From Bacteroidota bacterium (lineage in GTDB: Bacteria; Bacteroidota; Ignavibacteria; SZUA-365; JAADGX01), in NCBI GenBank assembly GCA_027021285.1, contig JALUUP010000511.1, positions 1 through 5,444 on the forward strand: a stretch of DNA of 5,444 nucleotides, given 5' to 3'. Below are positions 1 to 5,114 of this stretch, piece by piece. The stretch's first letter is position 1. Every line of letters starts with the position of its first letter. The notes under the pieces were generated by a model. That model was not told where the DNA came from and made no database searches. It worked only from the letters and a program-made list of their open reading frames with translations. The position numbers were made by a program, and so were the translations under genes.

Positions 1-118
1 AACCCGGTACCCGGTTCAGCAGTTTCAACGTCGGGGACACATCCTTTTCAAACCATCCCAGCTTCGAGTCTTCCGTGCCGGAAAATATTTTATCCCAATG
101 TTCGCCTGAAGATTTCAT
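1..118 (-). CDS. Probable class I SAM-dependent methyltransferase, N-terminal part (cut by window edge)
   Basis: Only the first 39 codons are in the window; the frame is open to the edge. The ATG lies at 118-116 and is preceded on the minus strand by GAAGGG about six bases upstream, a fair ribosome binding site. The peptide begins MKSSGEHWDKIFSGTEDSKL and continues GWFEKDVSPTLKLLNRVPG. The pattern HWDKIF, then a short acidic stretch, then a Trp-Phe pair and 'SPTLKLL', is how many small class I methyltransferases begin (compare the HWE-x-IY ... SWYQ ... SL-x-LI start of family members). The SAM-binding glycine motif would come just after the visible end, so catalysis cannot be confirmed here. 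It lies 73 bases downstream of typA on the same strand and may be co-transcribed with it. The substrate cannot be inferred. The family call rests on this N-terminal resemblance alone. Confidence 0.6.
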   Translation of the reverse strand, partial: MKSSGEHWDKIFSGTEDSKLGWFEKDVSPTLKLLNRVPG

Positions 119-147
119 GGACCGCCCTTCTCTTTCGAGGAATTGCC

Positions 148-162
148 CCGGGTGTTACCCGG
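148..162. repeat. Small perfect inverted repeat between typA and the methyltransferase gene
   Basis: CCGGGT and ACCCGG are separated by GTT, giving a 6 bp stem with a 3-base loop. No T-run follows it on either strand, so it does not look like an intrinsic terminator. It sits in the 73-base spacer between two minus-strand genes and would form in a read-through transcript upstream of the methyltransferase start. Its role is unknown. Confidence 0.4.
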
Positions 163-191
163 ATTCAGGTTCAAAAAGCCCGCCGCGCGCG

Positions 192-1994
192 TCATCTCGA
201 CTTGTTGTTTTTCCTCCTCTCGTTTTCACGAAGCAGGATTTTTCTTATGCGAATGGATTTCGGCGTTACTTCGACGTATTCGTCTTCCCCGACGTATTCC
301 ATCGCTTCCTCCAGTGAAAACTTCGTTGCCGGAGCTATCGAGGCCTTATCGTCGGAACCGGCCGCCCGCATATTGGAGAGCTTCTTGGTCCTGGTGACGT
401 TTACCACCATGTCGTCGTACCGGGAGCTTTTGCCAACCACCTGTCCCTCGTACACCTTCTCGTTCGGCTCGATGAAGAACACGCCCCTGTCCTGCAGTTT
501 ATCGATCGCGTACGCGACAGCCGTGCCCGTTTCCATGGCAATCAACGCGCCGTTCCTCTTCCCCTGTATCTCGCCCTTCCAGGGCTCGTAGCCTTTGAAT
601 CGATGCGAAATCACCGCCTTGCCTTCCGTCGCGGTCAAGATGGGATTGGTAAGCCCGATCAAACCACGCGCGGACAGTTTAAACTGCGCGTTTATCCTGT
701 CGTTCTTCTTCTCGATGTGCAGAATATCTCCCTTGCGTTTCGCAACGATTTCTATGACTTTCCCGGAGAATTCCTCGGGAACGCTGACATACAACAGTTC
801 GACGGGCTCGTGCCGAAACCCGTCGATTTCCTTGATCACGACCTTCGGTTGTCCGAGCTGCATCTCGTAGCCTTCCCTCCTCATGGTCTCGACCAGGATG
901 GATAAATGGAGGATGCCGCGGCCGTACACGAGCAATTTGTCCGGCGAATCGGTCTCCTCGACACGCAGCGCCAGGTTTTTTTCCGTCTCGTTGATCAATC
1001 GCTCCCTGATATGCCGCGACGTAACGAATTTCCCCTCTTTTCCAAAAAACGGCGAGTTGTTGACCGTGAAAAGCATGCTCATGGAAGGCTCGTCGATCGA
1101 GATCGGTTTCAGGGCTTCCGGGTCGTCGTAATCGGCAACCGTGTCGCCGATATCGAAGTCTTCCAGCCCCATGATGGCGACGATTTCACCCGACGCGACG
1201 TCGTTCTTGGTCTTTTCCTTTCCCAACCCCTCGAAAAGATAGAGTTCCTTGACCACGGATTTGTTTACCTGCCCGTTTCTCTGGACCACGGAGACGCGGT
1301 CGCCCATTTTGATGCTCCCCCTGTGCACCCGGCCCACGGCAATTCTCCCGGTGTACGACGAATAATCCAGGGAGCTGACCTGGAGCTGCAAGGTCCCCGA
1401 ACGGACCTCGGGAGGCTCGAAATAGTCGATGATCGTATCCAACAGGTACGCGACATCGCCGGCGGGCGTTTTCCAGTCCGGTCCCATCCACCCCTGCTTG
1501 GAGGAGCCGTACACGACGGGAAAGTCCAGTTGCTCTTCGGACGCATCCAGGGAAAACATCAGCTCGTACACGGCGTTGGTCGCTTCTTCCGGGTCACAGT
1601 TCGGTTTATCGACTTTGTTGATGACAATGATCGGTTTCAGCCCCATTTCCAACGCTTTTTGCAACACGAACCGCGTCTGGGGCATGGGACCCTCGAAGGC
1701 GTCGACGAGCAGCAGCACCCCGTCGGCCATGTTCAGCACACGCTCGACTTCTCCCCCGAAATCCGAGTGCCCCGGCGTATCGATGATGTTTATTTTCGTC
1801 CCCTTGTACCGCACCGAAACATTTTTCGAGAGAATCGTTATTCCCCGTTCCCGTTCCAGGTCATTCGAATCCAGGATCAATTCCCGTACTTCCTGGTTAT
1901 CCCTGAACAATCTCACCTGGTGCAGGATTCGATCGACCAGTGTCGTCTTGCCGTGATCGACGTGTGCGATAATCGCAATATTTCTTATATCCAT
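192..1994 (-). CDS. typA: Translational GTPase TypA/BipA
   Basis: A 600-residue ribosome-associated GTPase of the EF-G/LepA class, known in other bacteria to help 50S subunit assembly and growth in the cold or under stress; cytoplasmic. All G motifs are visible: G1 AHVDHGKT (10-17), G2 RGIT (50-53), G3 DTPGH (72-76), G4 NKVD (126-129), and a G5-like GSSK (163-166). An EF-Tu-like domain 2 follows at about 200-300 (SLDYSSYTGRIAVGRVHRG), then two EF-G-like alpha/beta domains, and the BipA-specific C-terminal domain with TKKLSNMRAAGSDDK (536-550) and EYVEVTPKSIRIRK near the end. The length matches the usual 600-615. The start is the ATG at 1994-1992, preceded by AAGGA six bases upstream; it gives the family-typical MDIRNIAIIAHVDHGK. 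The frame stays open upstream to 2477, but that stretch overlaps the esterase gene and has no family resemblance. The stop is TGA. No frameshift or lost motif is seen. Confidence 0.97.
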   Translation of the reverse strand: MDIRNIAIIAHVDHGKTTLVDRILHQVRLFRDNQEVRELILDSNDLERERGITILSKNVSVRYKGTKINIIDTPGHSDFGGEVERVLNMADGVLLLVDAFEGPMPQTRFVLQKALEMGLKPIIVINKVDKPNCDPEEATNAVYELMFSLDASEEQLDFPVVYGSSKQGWMGPDWKTPAGDVAYLLDTIIDYFEPPEVRSGTLQLQVSSLDYSSYTGRIAVGRVHRGSIKMGDRVSVVQRNGQVNKSVVKELYLFEGLGKEKTKNDVASGEIVAIMGLEDFDIGDTVADYDDPEALKPISIDEPSMSMLFTVNNSPFFGKEGKFVTSRHIRERLINETEKNLALRVEETDSPDKLLVYGRGILHLSILVETMRREGYEMQLGQPKVVIKEIDGFRHEPVELLYVSVPEEFSGKVIEIVAKRKGDILHIEKKNDRINAQFKLSARGLIGLTNPILTATEGKAVISHRFKGYEPWKGEIQGKRNGALIAMETGTAVAYAIDKLQDRGVFFIEPNEKVYEGQVVGKSSRYDDMVVNVTRTKKLSNMRAAGSDDKASIAPATKFSLEEAMEYVGEDEYVEVTPKSIRIRKILLRENERRKNNKSR

Positions 1995-2167
1995 GGGTAT
2001 CCTTGACACAATGTCTATGAACAGGAAAAATAGCGAAAAAAACGACCCGAATAAAACGCGCGAGGCGCGTCGCATCGAGGCCGCTTTTAACACATTCCCG
2101 CCCGCGGAGAATACCACCGCATGGACCCCGCCGGGCTTGTTCCCTCCCGGGAGTCCCGCGGGCTCTC
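1995..2167. other. Spacer between esterase 1 and typA
   Basis: 173 bases without a credible gene. Read on the minus strand it begins, right after the esterase stop, with two adjacent GC palindromes (CCCGCGGG at 2155-2162 and CTCCCGGGAG at 2144-2153). Next comes a hairpin with a short T-rich tail (2052-2070), a second T7 run (2036-2042) and the typA ribosome binding site. I found no convincing -35/-10 pair for typA on the minus strand; the best -10-like words (TATTTT, TATTCT) lack a matching -35. A TTGACA word on the plus strand (2003-2008) has no -10 at the right distance. Confidence 0.55.
2052..2070 (-). terminator. Weak candidate intrinsic terminator after esterase 1
   Basis: The plus strand shows ACGCGC-GAG-GCGCGT (2056-2070), a perfect 6 bp stem with a 3-base loop. 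On the minus strand it is followed by TTTTATT, and about 10 bases later by a run of seven T. It lies 98 bases past the esterase stop and 62 bases before the typA start. The stem is short and the first U-tract is interrupted, so partial read-through into typA is likely if it works at all. Confidence 0.4.
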
Positions 2168-3169
2168 TCAGGGCAGGGTAAATTGTTTCATCCAGTCCCA
2201 GTGGATCTTCGCGCCCTTCAGGGGATGGTTGTTTCCGTTCGGGTAGTTGTGTTCGAGGCCTTTTATCAACACGAGCTTGAACTCGCGTGTCGGGTCGGGC
2301 GGCTCGGCGCTGTAGGTCGCGATCAGGGCGGTGTTGGGATTGCCAGACATCGTGTAGGTCGTCGCCATCCCAAACGTGTTCACGTGAGTCGATACGAGGC
2401 CATTGAATATAAAGTGTCCTGACAGGAGGGAGTCGAAGGCGCCCATGGGGATGCTGACGTTCGGCCCCCCCAGCCATAGATCATCGGAATTCCCCAACTG
2501 GAACATCACGGGCAGCTTCCTCCTGGGAACAAAGGTCGTGTCCTTCGGCAGCGTTCCGGAGGCTTCCACGACCGCGGCGAGCACGTCGCTCATTTCCACG
2601 GCACACCGCCCCGCCATCGCCCCGCCGCTCGAGAAACCGGCCAGGTAGATTCTCTTCCTGTCAACATTGAACCGTTCCCTGAGCTCCGCGATCACCTGCC
2701 TGAGAAATTTGATATCATCCCGTGGTTTCTCCCCGGCGCAGAATTCAAAACTGCCGGGGTAGATATGCCATTTGGTCGTGTTCTTCACCTTGCCGCCATC
2801 GATAATGCAGTATCTCCAGGACGAAGGGTAAACCGTCAGGATATTCTCGTCTTCACCAACTTCTTTCCACCCCGATTTTTTATAAAACCTCTCGCCATCG
2901 CCGGAAGTCCCGTGGAGCATGAAGACGACGGGCGTGGGTCCGTTTGGATTGTACCCCGAGGGGACGTGGACGTAGTACTCCCGTACGTCTCCGTCCACCT
3001 CTGTCGTGTAATAGTTTTTCCCGGTTTGATAATCTTGCGTGACCCCGGGGTCCGTGGATTCCGTTTCAGATGTACAGCCCGACAGCCAGCACCAGCCGAA
3101 GGCCAGGAGAACAAACACCCATGTTCCCGGGAACAAAAAAACCTGCTTTTTATGATTCGTTCGTTTCAT
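2168..3169 (-). CDS. Secreted lipoprotein esterase, PHB-depolymerase/LpqC-like (esterase 1)
   Basis: A 333-residue alpha/beta hydrolase exported as a lipoprotein. The N-terminus has a basic start (MKRTNHKK), a hydrophobic segment at about 10-29 and a lipobox LSGC with Cys32 as the lipidation site. Hydrolase features follow: FMLHG at 83-87 (oxyanion region), RDDIKFL at 150-156 before the nucleophile helix, the nucleophile elbow GFSSGG (178-183, Ser180), the acid in LGNSDD (Asp229 likely), and the base in LEHNYP (His308). This order and spacing is that of the PHB depolymerase/feruloyl esterase group (COG3509 type), whose members cleave esters of polyhydroxyalkanoates, feruloylated sugars or acetylated xylan; the substrate cannot be told here. 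The start ATG is preceded by GGAGG five bases upstream. It lies 27 bases after a second esterase of the same superfamily, with no terminator between, so one operon is likely. The residues after Cys32 (TSETESTD) are acidic, which in Bacteroidota would be compatible with surface display. Confidence 0.85.
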   Translation of the reverse strand: MKRTNHKKQVFLFPGTWVFVLLAFGWCWLSGCTSETESTDPGVTQDYQTGKNYYTTEVDGDVREYYVHVPSGYNPNGPTPVVFMLHGTSGDGERFYKKSGWKEVGEDENILTVYPSSWRYCIIDGGKVKNTTKWHIYPGSFEFCAGEKPRDDIKFLRQVIAELRERFNVDRKRIYLAGFSSGGAMAGRCAVEMSDVLAAVVEASGTLPKDTTFVPRRKLPVMFQLGNSDDLWLGGPNVSIPMGAFDSLLSGHFIFNGLVSTHVNTFGMATTYTMSGNPNTALIATYSAEPPDPTREFKLVLIKGLEHNYPNGNNHPLKGAKIHWDWMKQFTLP

Positions 3170-3196
3170 TGGATCCTCCGAGATGGCAGAAATTGG

Positions 3197-4171
3197 TTAC
3201 TTGGAAAACCGTTTCAGGAAATCGACCATGGCGTTGGTGCCGTCGAAGCCGGACTCTTCCAGTCCCGGCCACCCGTGTCCCTTGTTCTGGATCGTGATCG
3301 CTTGCACTTCCACGCCGGTGTCCTCATTCCTGTACGCAACGATCCATACCTTTCCTTTCCCGCCCCGGACCACGGTCGTGTCCGCCCGGCCGAGGTCGCA
3401 CCGGTTGTTTCTCGCCCAAAACAGCACGGATTCCTTGAACGAGATATCGATCCTGTTTCCCTCGAGCGTCTTTCCGCCATGATAATTCACCTTCCGATCG
3501 TTCAAACCGTGGATCATGACGATCGGGATCGGTTGGGTCGGATGCACCGTTACCACGGGACTGAGCGAATCGACCTGCCCCCCGATGGTTGACTGGTTGG
3601 GCGCCGCCGCCGCAAACACGTCCGGCATTTCCGCCGCAAGGCGCTGCGTCAGCATCCCGCCGTTGGAACCTCCCATCGCGTAAATGCGGGTTTCGTCGAT
3701 GTTCAGCACGATCGACAGCGTATCGACGATTTTTCTCACAAAGCCGGTATCGTTGACACCAAATCTCCACGCCTGACCGCAGCAATGCACGGCGTTCCAC
3801 GTCGCCGCTCCCCTGTTATTCGTAAAGTTCGCGCCGTTTGGAAACACCAGGATCCAGTTTTCTTCCTCGCAGCGTTGTATCAGGTCTTTTCGATTATTGA
3901 ACATGAACCCCATGGAGAGATTGCCGCCATGTAAGCAGAGCAGCAATGGACGCGATTCGGCGCCGTCATATTTCGAGGGAACAATAAGCTTGAACCACCG
4001 GGTCATGGTATCGACGCTCACCGAGACATCGTAAACACCCGGAGCCAGCGTTTCCCGGGGTTCTACGACCTCGTCTTCGTTGCAGGAGACAAACACGAGG
4101 AGGCAACCGAAAGCCAGCACAGCCGGCCAACTGCCTGCCGTCGATGCGTACCTCGATCGTATTTTGTTCAA
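3197..4171 (-). CDS. Secreted lipoprotein esterase, PHB-depolymerase/feruloyl-esterase-like (esterase 2)
   Basis: An alpha/beta hydrolase of about 324 residues, exported as a lipoprotein. I chose TTG at 4171-4169 because GAGG sits five bases upstream; a GTG two codons earlier (4177) is the alternative but has no ribosome binding site at a useful distance. Numbering from the GTG: hydrophobic segment about 18-30 ending FVSC (Cys32; Phe at -3 is a relaxed lipobox), then acidic NEDE. Hydrolase features: LCLHGG (80-85), TWNAVHCCGQAW with paired Cys132-133 typical of the LpqC/PHB-depolymerase group, NDTGFV (142-147) before the nucleophile, GGSNGG (169-174, Ser171), the acid in HGLND (Asp227) and the base in GHGWPG (His301). 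The triad is intact. It probably hydrolyses ester-linked polymers or acyl-sugars outside the cell; the substrate is unknown. The stop is TAA, 27 bases before esterase 1. It is clearly diverged from its neighbour, which lacks the CC pair, so this is an old duplication or two recruits of one family. Confidence 0.85.
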   Translation of the reverse strand: MNKIRSRYASTAGSWPAVLAFGCLLVFVSCNEDEVVEPRETLAPGVYDVSVSVDTMTRWFKLIVPSKYDGAESRPLLLCLHGGNLSMGFMFNNRKDLIQRCEEENWILVFPNGANFTNNRGAATWNAVHCCGQAWRFGVNDTGFVRKIVDTLSIVLNIDETRIYAMGGSNGGMLTQRLAAEMPDVFAAAAPNQSTIGGQVDSLSPVVTVHPTQPIPIVMIHGLNDRKVNYHGGKTLEGNRIDISFKESVLFWARNNRCDLGRADTTVVRGGKGKVWIVAYRNEDTGVEVQAITIQNKGHGWPGLEESGFDGTNAMVDFLKRFSK

Positions 4172-4233
4172 AAACACCTCACCATGTCTATTCTTGGTAA
4201 ATTATTGCATCCCCCGAGGATTCCATGATGAAA

Positions 4234-4261
4234 ATACTAAATTTCGACTGTAATCTCCCAA
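4234..4261 (-). promoter_or_regulatory. Weak candidate promoter for the esterase operon
   Basis: On the minus strand, TTGGGA (4261-4256) and TAGTAT (4239-4234) are 16 bases apart, each matching four of six sigma70 consensus positions. This would place transcription start about 50-60 bases before the esterase 2 start. It is the best pair I found on this strand, but chance matches of this quality are common and the organism's sigma preference is unknown. Confidence 0.3.
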
Positions 4262-4297
4262 AACCGTCCCGGCAGGACATCGATCCGATTGCCGTCC

Positions 4298-4335
4298 GCG
4301 GGAAGCCCGCCCGCGTGGCGGTGCGAGGCGCCGCC
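4298..4335. repeat. Two adjacent GC-rich hairpins
   Basis: GCGGG-AAG-CCCGC (4298-4310) is a perfect 5 bp stem. Six bases on, GGCGGTGC-GAG-GCGCCGCC (4317-4335) gives an 8 bp stem with one G-U pair in the plus-strand RNA. Both have three-base loops. The block is strongly GC-rich and flanked by AT-rich sequence. A weak TGTTTCT follows on the plus strand, which is not a proper U-tract. It could be part of a small RNA, a REP-like dispersed element, or a leader structure for the esterase operon if transcription starts further upstream. Confidence 0.45.
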
Positions 4336-4372
4336 TGTTTCTCCCCGGGAAACGTGTCACGGAAAAGTAAAG

Positions 4373-4401
4373 TTGGATGGATAGATTTAATTCCGTATAC
4401 T
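4373..4401 (+). promoter_or_regulatory. Candidate sigma70-like promoter for the RRM gene
   Basis: TTGGAT (4373-4378) and TATACT (4396-4401) are separated by 17 bases. The -10 matches five of six consensus positions and the -35 three of six. A TTTGCAAA palindrome lies at 4417-4424, just after the expected start near 4408, where an operator could sit. If used, it gives an untranslated leader of about 250 bases for the RRM gene. Confidence 0.4.
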
Positions 4402-4626
4402 ATAACTCTATGCTGATTTGCAAAATACGTTATCCGGTCCATCATTCGCGCCGATTGCCTCTAGCTGCAACGTGGACACCATTGCGCAGCCGCGGGCTCT
4501 AGACACCGGGGAAGGAAAAACGACTTTTTGAAAATCGCTAGATGGATCCACCCGTACGTACCCACAGGATTGTTGCCTGGCACGGCTCATGTGCTTGCAC
4601 GGGGCGATGTCCAACGAGAGGGGTAC

Positions 4627-4649
4627 TTTTTTTCTTTTTCTTTTAGGAG
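4627..4649 (+). promoter_or_regulatory. Pyrimidine tract and ribosome binding site of the RRM gene
   Basis: Eighteen bases of T with only two C (4627-4644) run directly into AGGAG (4645-4649), six bases before the ATG. The Shine-Dalgarno site is strong and fixes the start. A U-rich single strand next to it resembles the sequences favoured by many RRM proteins and by ribosomal protein S1, so it may enhance translation or serve self-regulation; that role is inference. AAGGAAAAA upstream (4512-4520) could pair with TTTTTCTTT at 4635-4643 with one G-U pair, which might hide or expose the site. Confidence 0.55.
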
Positions 4650-4655
4650 TTCACT

Positions 4656-4955
4656 ATGAACATCTATATCGGGAACCTCCCGAAAACCACCAACGAAGAC
4701 GCTGTCCGTAAGGTCTTTGAAGCCTATGGCAAAGTCCGCGAAGTCAAGCTGATTCAAGACAAATTCACTCAAGAACTTCGTGGCTTCGGATTCGTTGAAA
4801 TGCCCTCGAAAACAGAAGCGCAAGAAGCGATTAAGAATATCGACGGAAGCGAACTTGATGGTCGTAATCTTATTGTCAATGAAGCTCGTCCTCGCGAGGA
4901 CCGGTCGGATAACAAGAACAGACGCGGCGGCGGATTTTCCTCGCGTTCGTGGTAA
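4656..4955 (+). CDS. Single-RRM RNA-binding protein
   Basis: A 99-residue cytoplasmic protein made of one RNA recognition motif and a short basic tail, like the bacterial Rbp proteins of cyanobacteria and Bacteroidota, which bind U-rich RNA and are often cold-induced. RNP2 is IYIGNL (3-8) and RNP1 is RGFGFVEM (42-49), with the aromatic residues that stack on RNA bases present (Tyr4, Phe44, Phe46). The beta-alpha-beta-beta-alpha-beta order is intact up to NLIVNEARPRE (about 71-81). The tail, rich in Arg, Asn and Gly (NRRGGGFSSRSW), is short for the family. Half of the ten Arg codons are CGT, unlike the mixed CGG/CGC use suggested in its neighbours and consistent with high expression. A strong AGGAG site fixes the ATG. 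Two stop codons in a row (TAA TAA) end it, followed by a strong terminator, so it is a single-gene transcript. It is divergent from the esterases and convergent with the next gene. Confidence 0.93.
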   Translation: MNIYIGNLPKTTNEDAVRKVFEAYGKVREVKLIQDKFTQELRGFGFVEMPSKTEAQEAIKNIDGSELDGRNLIVNEARPREDRSDNKNRRGGGFSSRSW

Positions 4956-4981
4956 TAATCGACTAGTATTCCATGATTTTG

Positions 4982-5017
4982 AACGTCCCTGCAATTCGAT
5001 TGCAGGGACGTTTTTTT
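4982..5017 (+). terminator. Strong intrinsic terminator of the RRM gene
   Basis: AACGTCCCTGCAAT and ATTGCAGGGACGTT form a perfect 14 bp stem around a TCG loop (4982-5012), and the stem runs into seven T (5011-5017) followed by ATTTAT. It starts 26 bases after the first stop codon. No T-run follows on the other strand, so it acts only on plus-strand transcription. The length and perfection of the stem fit a highly transcribed gene. Confidence 0.95.
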
Positions 5018-5114
5018 ATTTATACCACAAAGAAATCCCCTCGGGAACGTGATCGCTTTCGGCCGCGGAACTATCCGCCGCAGGCAGAGCGACAATGATA
5101 CTTTCTCTCCACCG
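5018..5114. other. Convergent spacer
   Basis: 97 bases between the RRM-gene terminator and the stop of the minus-strand gene. It holds GCGGA-ACTA-TCCGC (5065-5078), a 5 bp inverted repeat that could end the minus-strand transcript, but no T-run follows it on that strand. Nothing else was found. Confidence 0.4.

Larger units (their letters stand above)
4172..4655. other. Long divergent intergenic region
   Basis: About 480 bases separate the esterase operon (minus) from the RRM gene (plus). Small open frames exist on both strands (for example plus 4225-4416), but none has a good ribosome binding site or recognisable protein features. Observed contents, left to right: a weak minus-strand promoter candidate (4234-4261), two adjacent GC-rich hairpins (4298-4335), a plus-strand sigma70-like promoter candidate (4373-4401), a TTTGCAAA palindrome (4417-4424), a stretch with several possible pairings (4458-4600), a pyrimidine tract (4627-4644) and the RRM-gene ribosome binding site. 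The region is too long for simple promoters alone and could hold a regulatory leader or a small RNA. Confidence 0.6.

Noticed and set aside
182..191. GC-rich run then T5 just after the typA stop, as a terminator
   Set aside because: On the minus strand the T-run is present, but no stem can be formed from the CG-alternating sequence before it.
906..2006. A 366-codon open frame on the plus strand
   Set aside because: It is wholly antisense to typA, has no recognisable domain, and is rich in His, Arg and Asp as expected for the reverse complement of a GC-rich gene.
2003..2008. TTGACA on the plus strand as a -35 box
   Set aside because: No -10-like hexamer lies 16-18 bases downstream and there is no plus-strand gene after it.
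1995..2477. An open frame extending typA about 160 codons upstream of its normal start
   Set aside because: It overlaps the end of esterase 1 in another frame and has no resemblance to any TypA N-terminus. The ATG at 1994 has a ribosome binding site and gives the conserved family start.
2765..3592. A 275-codon open frame on the plus strand
   Set aside because: It spans the antisense of both esterases and their junction, with no start signal or known motif.
4225..4416. A 63-codon open frame in the divergent intergenic region
   Set aside because: It has no convincing function, runs through the two GC hairpins and the promoter candidate, and its composition is not protein-like. A GAGGA is present upstream (4216-4220), so it is not fully excluded.
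4458..4600. A known riboswitch, 6S RNA or tmRNA in the RRM-gene leader
   Set aside because: The pairings are short and no conserved core of a known class is recognisable. Only a covariance-model search could overturn this.
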